A DNA stretch of 64,000 nt, from NCBI GenBank assembly GCA_003184365.1, contig NKYR01000005.1:248001-312000 (forward strand). The letters run 5' to 3'. Source of the stretch: Evernia prunastri. Lineage: Eukaryota > Ascomycota > Lecanoromycetes > Lecanorales > Parmeliaceae. Below are positions 10,377 to 21,300 of the stretch, piece after piece. Within the stretch, counting starts at the first letter, position 1. Every line of letters starts with the position of its first letter. The position numbers and the translations under genes are program-made. Under the pieces are notes generated by a model that worked only from the letters and a program-made list of their open reading frames with translations, was not told the DNA's origin and did not search any database.

Positions 10377-10851
10377 TGCAAATAGAAGGCGGAGGGCTCT
10401 AAGCAGTAGAGGTGTTTTGATGTGTCAAGAAATTTATGTGTTTTCTTTGCGGGGATCTTACACACTCAATCCTTGACCGTTTGAGTTGCCACGAAGAATC
10501 TGAATATGTTGAATAATATTCTTTCGAATGATGTTCACTCCGTAGAAAATTAGAGGGGTAGGGAAGAACCTTTTGCGAGAAAATTTGACGGAGAAGATTT
10601 CTTTGTTTTTGATGTAAGACAGTCGTTTGTTGGTCAAATAGGTTGCGGTGAAGAATATAGATATGGTGATGTAGGTTCTTTCGTATGATGTAGGTTTTTG
10701 ACTTGTTTGAAGGGTTTCTGTAAGGAAGAAAGACCCGATGCCTTCTTTATGCTCGATCACCGTTCGAGCGAGGTAGTAGAACACCTAATGCACTACAATG
10801 CAGTAGCCACCAGGGGACCGATATCGTACGGTTGACGGAGCTTTAGAATAA

Positions 10852-11024
10852 TGTTAGGACCGTGACTAGAAACAGTATCAATAGTGGTGTGTAACGAAGA
10901 TTCTAAAGCTACAGAAGAACTATGTATATAGAGAGGTTCTTATGTAGGCAGCGGAGACATGCCAAGGCCGAGCTAGGCCCGATTCGGGTGCAGTGTCAAT
11001 GTGCTTTTTGACACACTCGTAACA
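10852..11024 (-). repeat. 5' LTR of the gag-only element
   Basis: 173 bp from TGTTAGG to CGTAACA. About 550 bp of apparently non-coding leader separates it from the likely gag start on the minus strand. Confidence 0.88.
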
Positions 11025-11029
11025 GCGAC

Positions 11030-14000
11030 GATATATTCGAATCGAACTAAGTGTTAGATTATAGTGTGTTAGTCGTCTGCTGATCGACTATGCTTGATAT
11101 TATCATCAGATATCGAAGTGCCGTTATCTTAACGACTCTTATTGACATCGTTATTCTTTTAGATCTTACGAAAGATCGAAGATCGCGAAAGTAACGTATC
11201 TGTTTTAGAAAACTTGACGAGTATACGTATATCGAGTCTATTCTTAGATTTTAGATCTTTACAAAAATTAGTTTTATAATTAAGTCTATTATATCTATAA
11301 CGATACTATATCTTTTATATAATTTATAATCGTTAGCTTATCGTCAGCGATTTACGCTTTAATAATTTTAATCTCTCTATCTTCTAAAAGAAAAAGATTT
11401 ACTATCGTTATAATATTAAATAATTGTAATTCTCGTATTTAGAAAGTAAACGACAATAATAATAAGTAACTTAATATCGACGCTATATCGATTTTTGATA
11501 GCGATAGTAACTTTAAGAGATTCGTTTTAGAGTCGACTCTAAAATAGCGTCTAAATATTATTAAAGTTAAAAATCTTCGATTAAAATAGAAGCGCGAGTT
11601 GAGAAAGTTAAAGACTTATAATATAATACTTCGCAACGACGTCTTATCTTCGATTATTATCGATACGTTTATATTATCTATATTAAATATCGTTAACGAA
11701 GCATCTTAAACTATTATTGAGAATATATCTTCGAAACTTATTATAAAAGCGTTATTAAGCTTAATCACGAAAGTTTTAAGAGTTATCGCGTCTTTAACGA
11801 ATTTTTCTATCAAATTAAAATTACTACGTTTTAAAAAGTTGTTAATATATAAGAACGTTAATAAGAAATAATATACTCGATAATTTCGCGACGTCGAAAT
11901 AAAATTCGTTATAAGTTTAAAGTATTTCACTATCGAACGGTTTAGAGTTATATTCTATATATAGTTTCTGAAAGACGACTCTAAAATCGAGTGATATATT
12001 AAATTTTATAAGCATAATTTAAAAAAAAAAAATCTTTAAATACTTTCGACAATTTTTATTAAATAAGATAACGAATTTATTTAATCCTCGTCTTTTAGTC
12101 TATAAAAGATGAGAATTTATTAAATAACAATTTAACTTTAAGATAACGATTTTCAAGATCTATCTAAAGAAGCTTGAAATTAATTTATTTTTATTTAATA
12201 AAAAGTATAGAGCGAATATATTCTTAAGATCTAAGTTGAAGAATAAAATTCTAAGTATTAATAGTGTGTCGTAAATTCGAAAAGAAATTCTTATTTAAAT
12301 TATTATATAGAAAAAGATATTAAAGCGTATGCAATTAGATAACGAGCATAATTTTGATAAGTTCTAGAATAAATTCGATAAGAGTAAATTTAAGAGAGAT
12401 TTCGAGGGTTAAAAGAGAAATAAGTCTTTTAATTTTCGAATTATTAAGTTTAAAAGATATAAAGATAGCGTTAAGTTATCGCAATTCGATAAAAAATCAG
12501 ATAAATATAAACTCGAATTAAATTCGAATTATAAGAATAGTAGTTATTATTATTGTAAAAAAAGAAGTTATTAAGCGTCTAAATATTCGAATTACGATAA
12601 ATCGTCTTCGATTAACGTGGACGTAGTGTCGACAAAAAAAGAGAAGATCTCGCAATAGTCTCGAAAGCGAAATAAAGAAAACGATTAATAAAGATTATTT
12701 CTTTTATTATTATCAAAGAATAAACGTAATTATAGAATAATTAAAAGTCATTTATAGCTCTACTCGACTGTAAAGCGTATATTAATTTAATTTCTTAGAA
12801 ATTTGTAGTTTAATAAGATTTAAAATTTATAAACGTTATTTTATCGCAATCGAAAGCATTAAGCGATTAAGATATATATTGTTATAACGCGTATTAATTG
12901 AAGTATTAATTGATAAAAAATTGAAATTAAGATAAAAAATGTAGTACGTTATTCTATATCGTAAATTAAAAAGATCTTAATATTATTTTAATTATATCTA
13001 AGCTATCGCAATTGAAAATTTTTTTGAATCTCGAAACGAAGTAATAATAATTTAAAATTAACTCTAATAATTTATAGATTGAAAAATTGAATATCTTTAT
13101 CAAAAGTTTTAAAAAGAAGTTTAATATATACGTTATTATATACGTCGTAATAACGATAAATAATAGAAAGAACGAGCGTGACTTAGAGTTATCTAAGAAG
13201 CTATTAAAGTATAGCGACGTCTTTTTAAAAGATATAATAGAGATTTTATCTACGTAAAAGCAGAGAAATTATATTATTAAGCTTATATAAGATAGAAAGT
13301 CTTTATATAAATCTTTATATAATCTATCTTAAACTAAGTTGTCGAAGCTACGTCGCTATCTTGAAGAATCTCTTTATAAGCACTAAATTCGATACTTTAT
13401 ATTATTCGTTAAGACGTTAATTCTTTTTATATCAAAAAAGAATAAGAAACTACGTTTTTATATTAATTATAAAGAATTAAATGCGATTATTATCAAAAAT
13501 CGACACTTATTATCTTTAATTATCGAGACGTTAAATCGTTTATACGGCGTTAAGATTTTTTCAAAATTAAATTTAAAGAATGTTTATTATAAATTTCGAA
13601 TTTAGACGAGCGACGAGTGAAAAACTACGTTTCGCACTCGCTATAATTATTTTGAATATATAATTATATCATTTAAACTAGTTAATATATCGATTATGTT
13701 TTAAGTCTATATTAATAAAGTCTTAGCGAGTTTGATTGATATAATATGTATAATATATTTGAATAATACTTTAATCTATAGCGCTACTTCGTCGAAGTAT
13801 TAACGATATATTAAATAGATATTTAAACGTTTACGATAATTTTAGTTATACGTTAATTTGAAGAAATGTTAATTTCAGACTTAATAGATTAAGTTTTTAA
13901 AGTTCGTTATTATTATCGATAATATAGCGATAGATTTCGAACGAGTTACGATTATCAAAGATTAATTAATATCGCGAAGTTATAGAAATGTGTAAGTCTT

Positions 14001-14755
14001 TTTAGACTTTATTAATTTTTATCAACGCTTTATTTATAACTATTTTAACGTAATAGCGTCTTTTATCGATTTGCTTAAGAATAATAAAGAGAATAAAAAA
14101 ATAGAATTACTAAAGTAAATCGACGTCGCAGCGACGACGTTTATATAACTTCTTAATTCTTTTAAATTAACGTTATTTTTACGTTATTTCGATTTAAATT
14201 AAAGATTACGTCTGAAAACTAATATTTTCAATTTTAAACTTAAAATCGTATTATCGTAATCGAATTAAGACGATTATTAACGTCTAATAATCTTTTAATC
14301 TCGAAAGTTAATTGTCGCTGAATAAAACTATAAAATTTATAATTAAGAGCTACTCGTTATCGTAGCGTTAATAAAATAATAACGTTACTATCTAAAGAAT
14401 AGTACTTATTATATTAAAATTTAAACGAATTATAATAATTTTAAGAGATTTATAAAGTAAAAGAAGCTAAATTGTAGATAGATTCGATAGACGTTGAAAT
14501 TAGCTATCTATAACTTCGAAATTTTTCATCGAATAGATAAATCGAATTCTATCGATACGCTATCGCGTCATTTTGATTATAAAAAAATCTTATCGCTAAA
14601 TATCAAATTGTTATTAATCTTATAAAATAAGCTTACGCTTTGAATTAACGATAAATTATTAAAACGAGATAAGAAAGTAATCGTAGCGATATCGTTTGCT
14701 TTTCAAATTGTAGATATTAAAATAATTATTTTAAAAAAGAAGATTTAAAACGTAC
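11030..14755 (+). pseudogene. RIP-destroyed Ty3/Gypsy element: gag, protease, RT and RNase H regions
   Basis: With stops read through, the plus strand follows a Gypsy polyprotein. A decayed CCHC knuckle lies near 12,540-12,600 and a protease-like DCGA near 12,765. The RT domain spans about 13,410-13,860 and shows LRFYINYKELNAI, FSKLNLKNVYYKFRI, KTTFRTRYNYFEY and YLNNTLIYSA (the active-site YLDD turned to YLNN by G-to-A changes). RNase H and a linker follow to about 14,600, with a DTLSR-like motif before the end. Dozens of stops make it non-functional. The integrase part continues after the duplicated LTR region, at 15,792. Confidence 0.8.
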
Positions 14756-15005
14756 TGTGAGGTAGCAAGGCCTCTTTTCATGGAACTGCGTAGCAGCTAG
14801 GCACTAAGCGAAGTTATATGAGCGTGGTGCGTAGAAGTATACGTTCGATTGCTAAGTGAACTAATAGCTAAGGAAGAAGAAGAAACAAGGTGGGTGCGCG
14901 GATATTTAAGACTCCTGCCAAGCATTCCAACTGGCTTCATGCCTTGCGGCATAGCAATGCCGATCCTAGCCGTCACAAGCCGCCTCACCGCCCCTTGCCC
15001 TTACA
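14756..15005. mobile_element. LTR (250 bp), first copy
   Basis: TGTGAGGTAGC...CCCTTACA, with left flank CGTAC and right flank CTTAC. It is nearly identical to the LTR at 15,542-15,791 (one clear internal difference), and its left 150 bp of flank is also repeated there. Its right flank is different sequence, so it is either a second locus or a misjoin. Confidence 0.7.
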
Positions 15006-15183
15006 CTTACTCGTATAATAAAAAGACTCGAACTCGTTAATATAATATGATAAGATTTTAGAAGAACTTATATTTTATAAATCTATATATCGAGATTCGA
15101 TTTAAAATAGTTTTTAAGAATCTTTATAAGATTAAGATTTAAATTATTCGTTTTAATATTAAGTGTTGGTTTCACATAGGTGT

Positions 15184-15384
15184 GATTGATTGATTGATTG
15201 ATTGTTTTATACGCCTATGCTAGCTACTTGATGTAAGCTAATGAGGGTAACATTAACGCTGAACCAGCTTTACGGCTGGGCGTTGAAGAAACCTGAGGGC
15301 GAACCTCTGGACAAAAACTTCAACTAAACAGTACGCTCTCCCTTCTGCTGTGCTCCTTAGGAGCCCTATTACACCACCGCACAT
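15184..15384 (-). mobile_element. LINE 3' end with (AATC)n tail, minus strand
   Basis: On the minus strand this piece matches the UTR plan of the LINE at 3,987-4,803: GTTGAAGTTTTTGTCC, then AGGTTTCTTCAACGC, then AGGCGTAT, ending in (AATC)n, here written GATTGATTGATT at 15,184-15,203. The middle is diverged, so it is a different subfamily. It ends at the single N at 15,385. Confidence 0.65.
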
Positions 15385-15387
15385 NAT

Positions 15388-15791
15388 ATCAAATTGTTAT
15401 TAATCTTATAAAATAAGCTTACGCTTTGAATTAACGATAAATTATTAAAACGAGATAAGAAAGTAATCGTAGCGATATCGTTTGCTTTTCAAATTGTAGA
15501 TATTAAAATAATTATTTTAAAAAAGAAGATTTAAAACGTACTGTGAGGTAGCAAGGCCTCTTTTCATGGAACTGCGTAGCAGCTAGGCACTAAGCGAAGT
15601 TATATGAGCGTGGTGCGTAGAAGTATACGTTCGATTGCTAAGTGAACTAATAGCTAAGGAAGAAGAAGAAACAAGGTGGGTGCGCGGATATTTAAGACTC
15701 CTGCCAAGCATTCCAACTGGCTTCATGCCTTGCGGCATAGCAATGCCGATCCTAGCCGTCGCAAGCCGCCTCACCGCCCCTTGCCCTTACA
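15388..15791 (+). repeat. Second copy of 14,602-15,005, across a contig join
   Basis: After the N at 15,385 the sequence repeats 154 bp of the RIPed Gypsy element and the 250-bp LTR (15,542-15,791). This copy has a perfect target duplication, CGTAC at 15,537-15,541 and 15,792-15,796, so it is a true solo LTR. The RIPed Gypsy frame then continues on its right. It is therefore the better representation of the locus. Confidence 0.75.
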
Positions 15792-16440
15792 CGTACTCGA
15801 AATTGTTTATAATAAGTTATAGCGATTAATAAAGTTATTAATAAGAGAATTATAAGTTTATAATAATTGAAGTAATTCTTTTAAGATTAATGCGAATTCG
15901 TCGTCTAAGCGTCGTCGAACTCGTAATAAAATATAAACTTGAGATTTTAAAAGACTAGTAAAGTTTAATAACGATCTTTATATTCTAAAAAATAAAATCT
16001 TAAGAGAAGAACTTATTAGAAGATATTATAATAATTTTCTAATAAATTATTTCGACGCTATAAAAACGCATAAACTATTTATATGAAAATATTATTAAGA
16101 CGATAATTTAAAGTAAGTTATCGAGTATTGTAGATCGTGTAATATATATCAAAGAATCAAGATATCGCGATATCGATTCTATAACGAGCTGAATTTTTTA
16201 TCGATTTCAACGAAATCTTGAAAGAAATTTTTTATAAACTTTATCGTCGATTTATTATCGAATAAATATAAGAATATAATTAACGATATTATATTCGTAA
16301 TAATAAATCGATTTATTAAAATAATAAGATATATATTTATATCGATTACAATCGATATCGCAAAGCTGACGAAATTTTTTCATTTCGAAATAATATATCG
16401 CTATAATATATCTGACGATATTGTTAATGATAGAAACTCT
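15792..16440 (+). pseudogene. RIP-destroyed Ty3/Gypsy integrase region
   Basis: Continuation of the element broken by the solo LTR. Near 16,100-16,380 the read-through translation shows a decayed zinc-binding and core integrase pattern: a CRSCNIYQR stretch, then the positions of the family's SMDF and DRFTKMAHF motifs, here in mutated form. Many stops. It ends where normal composition returns at about 16,450. Confidence 0.65.
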
Positions 16441-16468
16441 ATATTTATTAGTGTCTTCTAATTAATCG

Positions 16469-16620
16469 TGTCAAGGAAATAAGACTGTATGTCATATATT
16501 CATGTGTGGTGAAAAGATTCTTCATTGTTCTATGTGCCTGCAGGGCAGATGTGTGCGGAGATAGCCGCGCTAAGCCTATTTGGGCGGTAGCTTCTGAGGA
16601 GACCTTGGCGTACCGTGACA
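16469..16620. mobile_element. Putative LTR (152 bp)
   Basis: The segment begins TGTCAAGG and ends CCGTGACA, with LTR-like inverted termini and normal composition. No matching target duplication and no second copy are seen in the window, so this is a shape-based call. Confidence 0.45.
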
Positions 16621-16713
16621 ACATGCCCACAAAAAGAAAAAAAGGCCACGTCCTCGTGGCTATGATCCCTGGACAGCTACATTGACTATGCGCCGTCCAT
16701 ATACTCCATGCAC

Positions 16714-17148
16714 CTATCCTTGGCCTGTAGCCTTTATATCCTCCGCATCACGAATGTAGTCGAGTAGAGAGGCGAGCTGAGGGGCGAGAGGAGCATGCTG
16801 GATTCGAGCGGTGCTGAGGCAGGGAGTAGACTCTCTGCAGAGTTGCTTGGCGGTCTGGGCCGGAATTGTGGGGAGCAGGCTCTTGTTGTCAGGTCTGCAG
16901 CTGGCGATACGCAAAATGCTCTCCGTAGTGCTCTCTATATTATCCTCCGCAATTGCCTGCGGCAGTGGCTCTTTCTCCTGTTCCAGCTCTTGCGTTGCCG
17001 GCTTTGACATCGAGACTGACTGTTTGCACTGTGGTAGTGGGCCAAAATACGGTTCGAGTGCCTCGCGAAGCGTGTGCTGAATCAGCTGTGTGAGGGAGGC
17101 AGTTTGCTCTGCTGAGAAGCTGGGAAGAGTTTGGCTGCTGAAAGACAT
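16714..17148 (-). CDS. Short gag-like transposon protein
   Basis: A 144-codon open frame starting MSFSSQTLPSFSAEQTAS, with a segment LTQLIQHTLREALEPYF that resembles the N-terminal helix of fungal retroelement Gag proteins. The rest is low-complexity. It lies 168 nt downstream, on the minus strand, of the LTR at 17,317-17,456. The first bases after that LTR read AATGGTAGCA, which fits a primer-binding site complementary to an initiator tRNA-Met 3' end. The protein is much shorter than a full Gag and no pol follows, so the element is a remnant. Its identity as Gag is an inference. Confidence 0.4.
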   Translation of the reverse strand: MSFSSQTLPSFSAEQTASLTQLIQHTLREALEPYFGPLPQCKQSVSMSKPATQELEQEKEPLPQAIAEDNIESTTESILRIASCRPDNKSLLPTIPAQTAKQLCRESTPCLSTARIQHAPLAPQLASLLDYIRDAEDIKATGQG

Positions 17149-17316
17149 GATGTGATGTCAAGTGGAATGATGTCAAATGGCCTAGTGAAAGGATTGACTT
17201 GATTGACTGCTTTTGCGTAGCGAAGCGCGGGGGCTGACGATCGGTATGTCAAATGCTACTGGTCGAGCAATGAAATAGACGATATGGAAGGACCTGGGTT
17301 AGGTGTTGCTACCATT

Positions 17317-17456
17317 TGTTAAGGAACGATGGACTTTTGGTGGGAGTTGACTGCTTGGTTGAATATGAAGGCTACTGAGTGCTAGATATCCTTTTCCGGA
17401 GCAACGTTATTCCACTCCGAGGCTTGGGCTGGAGAACACATGCCAGATCCATAACA
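17317..17456 (-). mobile_element. LTR (140 bp), 5' LTR of the element carrying the short gag
   Basis: TGTTAAGG...CCATAACA with classical termini. On the minus strand it is followed after two bases by TGGTAGCA, a plausible primer-binding site. The outer 5 bp are GAAGT; a partner with the same flank is not found in the window. Confidence 0.6.
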
Positions 17457-18366
17457 GAAGTATTCGTTACTTCTTTCACTATTAGTCTTAGACGTTATAA
17501 TATACGCTTTATAATAGTAAAAGAAAGAGAAGAAGTATTAACACTGAAATCGATCTCAGATTTAAGAGTCGAAGATTCTCGCTTGCGAAGGGCTCTTTGA
17601 GTTCTTTAAGAAGATTTGAGAGATATAATAATAATAGCGAGATTTATAATAATAAAGACGACGAGAAAGAAATAGCTATATAGATACGATATGATATTAT
17701 ATTATATCGACTTTTATATAGTCTTAAATTCAGTTAATTGAGAGATTATAGTAGTTTAATGCATTATTACATTATAACTCTACATTTGCTGTTGAAAGAT
17801 AATTAATTATTTCATCAAAATTAGATGTGAGAAGTATCTGATTTTCGTATTCGTTAATGGTTTCGAAAACAGCTATAATGCAATATTCTAAAATTCGAAA
17901 CAAATATAACAAGAAATTATAGAAAGTAGAATTTAGATTCTAAAACTTCAAGGATTTTTCGAATCTGAGTTATATTACGTATATCAATAATGATATAACA
18001 ACGTCTGTTCAAATACTTCGGGGCCATAGCTTCGGGCCAGTGTGGATTTAGGGAGGCTTTTAGGGGTTCACCCCCCCGGATGTATCGGATCTTAGGGTAT
18101 TGCATCAATAGGTGTGTTGCATTAGTAAGGTAGGTGACTCTGAGTGCACGGGAGATTAACCTATCCTAAATCCGATCCACTCGGTGTGATAAATTCAAGA
18201 TGAGTGCCCATCACGTACCTAGCGTGCCATCGGACTTCGAATGGTACTTAATTCCAGAGGTAATCTAAGCATATGGACACTCAGCAAGCATGAAGTTTGT
18301 AGGGCCAGGCCAAAGCTTCATCGAGCATGGCCGGACACTCTCTAGCTGCGCGATCGTTGAATCTCC
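17457..18366. other. Transition from repeat block to genes, upstream of csf1
   Basis: The first 550 bp are AT-rich and resemble decayed repeat DNA. From about 18,000 composition becomes normal. No gene is seen. This holds the csf1 promoter, so that promoter abuts silenced repeat DNA within about 900 bp. Confidence 0.6.
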
Positions 18367-21300
18367 ATGAAGGTCGATTCAATTGGTGCGTGGGACCAGT
18401 GTTGAATGTGCTTTGAAGAGATATACAGCTGACTGGTACGCCAGGGTCTTCCTCCTCTGGTATCTCGTCTCCTCTGTGTTGTAAGCGCCCACGCCCAACC
18501 TCCAGAGAACTTGGATTTGACTCCCTCTGCAGAGCTATCTTATTCCTTTTCTATTTCAGTCGCCTTTTTGCTAGTATTGTCTCATATGGTATCAGAGCTT
18601 ATACCTGGCACCGCTACCGTGTCTACGTTGATGTCCAGGCGCTTCAGTTCTCTCTTCTGGCAGGTCGTATATTCTTCAAAGGTTTGCGCTACCATGGTCA
18701 AAATGAGACGATCTTAATCCATGATGGTCATATCACATGGAGATATTGGCTACGGCATGTTCAAGGGCTGGACTGCGAGAATTCGAATCGAGCGTCTAAG
18801 GCACCGGCACCCTCGAATGATGCGTCTAGTACCGTGGATGGAGAAAAAACCAACGGAAAAGCAGAGAACGGAGGGAATGGAAAGTCACGTCGGCTGCCCT
18901 GCAGAGTGCTTCTGAAAAGCCGAGGTGTAGAGTGGTTCATCTATAATCGCACTCCAGCTTATGATGCTATAATTCAAAGCATGAGAGCTCAAGAACAATT
19001 ATATCATGCAAGAGCTAGTCCCTCAGCCCAAAGGTCAGCGGAAACGGACTCGGACCCCAAGTACCGTGATAATGTCGACTCGTTCCATAGTGAGAACGCT
19101 TTTTCGTCAACAAAGCAAAAGGAAGACAAGGAGGGCCAAGAGGATGACATTGTTGCTGATTCAGATTCTAAATCAACATTCACTGACACCTCTGCTCACT
19201 CTTCGACTTCGACATCTAGCGCATTGCCCGGTTTACTGAGCACACTACCAGTCAGGATCGAATGTAATAAAGGCGCTGTTGTGATGGGCAACAGTAACAC
19301 GCATTCAATTCTCACAGCCAAGTTTGACAGCGCCGCTGGGCAAATCGACGCTCGAACTTCTGGAGCCGTTGACAAGTACAAACAGACAATTGATTTTGAT
19401 TTCTCCCATCCCGTGATTCAGTTCAAGCACAACAAAGACTACATAGAATCACCAATAGCCGAGGTAGCTCAAACGTGTTCGAGGAGCAGTAGACAGCTCG
19501 ACAAAAAACCCCCACGGTTTGGACATGTAGGTCACAAGAGGCGATTTCGCGAAATTTGGACCTCATTCTGTGATTATGCGCCTTACTACAGGGGTTCTAT
19601 CGAGCCACTGACTCGTTCGCGCCCAACGTCGGGCGGCGCTCAAACATCGAGTGACAATGCGTGTGGCTTTAGGCAGGATAGATGGATAGGCTTAAGTCGA
19701 TATCTGGACGACGAAGATGACCTGATCGAACAGGAACGTTGGAAAGCGGTTGAGTATGGCGCATACCAGACTATCGTTGACTCACCGCAGATTTCGATGA
19801 GCATTTATTGGGATGTTCCTGGTCTGGTTCCGGACCTAGAAAGTACTCGTAATCCGCCACCCGGGTTCGAAACGGATATCAATGGGGACTCTCCGCCTGA
19901 CTGGGGAATAGAGCTGAAGATCCGAGGGGGCACTATCAGCTACGGTCCGTGGGCTGATAGATTCCGTGCGGATTTGCAGGCAGAGTTTTTCCCTACGCCC
20001 TACAAAAATGCTGTTCCATCCGCAAAGCTGCAACCCGGACAACCTCGAGTTAGCACTGTGTTGAAAGTCATGGTTGAGGTGGAGGAACAGACTACAATCC
20101 GCGTGCCGACACGAGAAGATTCTAAAGACTGGAAATGGAAAGGGCATGCAGTCACTTCAAATGCAGCGGATGCCAAACAGAAGAAGGTGAAGAACCCTGC
20201 CAAGAGCGCTAAGGGCATGAGAGTTAGCCAGTCTCCAGAAGTACGTCCTTATGGCTGGCTAGACGTAAAAGTCCTGCCCGACTCCACGGTCAGTTTTGCC
20301 CTGGACCTGGTGGCCAGGTCCAGTGGATACCGAAATCACGTTGATCTAGATCTCAAAGGAGTTGAAATGTCCTCAAGTGTCAATCACGGCCTACTTTGGC
20401 GTTCTCAGTCGCTGGTCATATCTTGTGATCTGTCCAATCCTTTGGGCTGGAATAACTTGCGTCAGTGGCACGTCGATATCAAAGACAGTGGCTTGGAGTT
20501 ATTCATGCTTCGTGATCACATGTTCTTATTAGCTGACCTCATCAGCGACTGGACTTCCGGTCCCTTAGGAGAGTTCCTGACATTTGTTCCATTCGAATAC
20601 TCGATTGGTCTACGATTTGCTGATTTTAAGTTGTATCTCAATGCTAACGACTCGAACATAATCAACAATCCATCAGACATCGATGACAACACATTCGTTG
20701 TCATTTGGGGTCAGGAACTCAAAGCTGATCTTGTGATACCTTCGAAAACTTTCCGTCCTTCACGTAATCGAGTAACGTTTGACATTGAGGCTACCGACGG
20801 AGGGCTTGAGCTTCGGACCCCACCGCGCAATACGCTGCATACCTACCTAAATGATTCGGAGGTCGCGTCTCTGAAGGATCTCAAGATAGATGGATCTTAC
20901 ACTTATTTCGCGACTGCGTCACCGAGCTTGACGGACATTCTTTCCTTGAATGTGCTCGGTGTAGCGCCCCACTTTCATCTATATGGTTTTTCAATACGGT
21001 ACCTCATGAAGATCAAAGACAATTATTTCGGCGACGACATACATTTCCGTACTCTTGAAGAGTATCAAAGTCAGATCAATACGTCTGGAGGCCATGATTT
21101 CGAGGACCTGACATCAGGACAGCACAGCCGCCTCAGCAACGACCTAGACGTCATTCTGAGTATCGCTGCAGAGGATTCGTGTGCGCTCCTCCCCGCCCGT
21201 CTTTACTCCTCCGGAAAGAATGTCAGGCTAGAGATAGCATCGATAACCGCGGATCTTCGAATCACAAATTACTACATGGATCTTGCCATCACGTTTAGTC

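Larger units (their letters stand above)
8234..11024 (-). mobile_element. Complete non-autonomous LTR retrotransposon with a gag-only gene
   Basis: Two 173-bp LTRs (8,234-8,406 and 10,852-11,024) bound a 2,445-bp interior, and the whole is flanked by GCGAC at 8,229-8,233 and 11,025-11,029. On the minus strand a polypurine tract, AGAGAGGGAGG, lies just before the LTR at 8,406, which fixes that LTR as the 3' one and agrees with the gag frame. There is no reverse transcriptase, RNase H or integrase frame. The LTRs differ at about 9 of 173 positions. No clear tRNA primer-binding site (TGG...) is seen after the 5' LTR. Mobilisation would need proteins supplied by another Gypsy element. Confidence 0.88.

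Noticed and set aside
14797..15040. Short open frames in the 250-bp LTR on both strands
   Set aside because: They repeat in both LTR copies and lie wholly within LTR sequence. No coding signal.
16645..16662. Small hairpin GCCACG/CGTGGC
   Set aside because: A 6-7 bp stem beside an A-rich tract in transposon DNA; too short to claim a terminator or RNA element.
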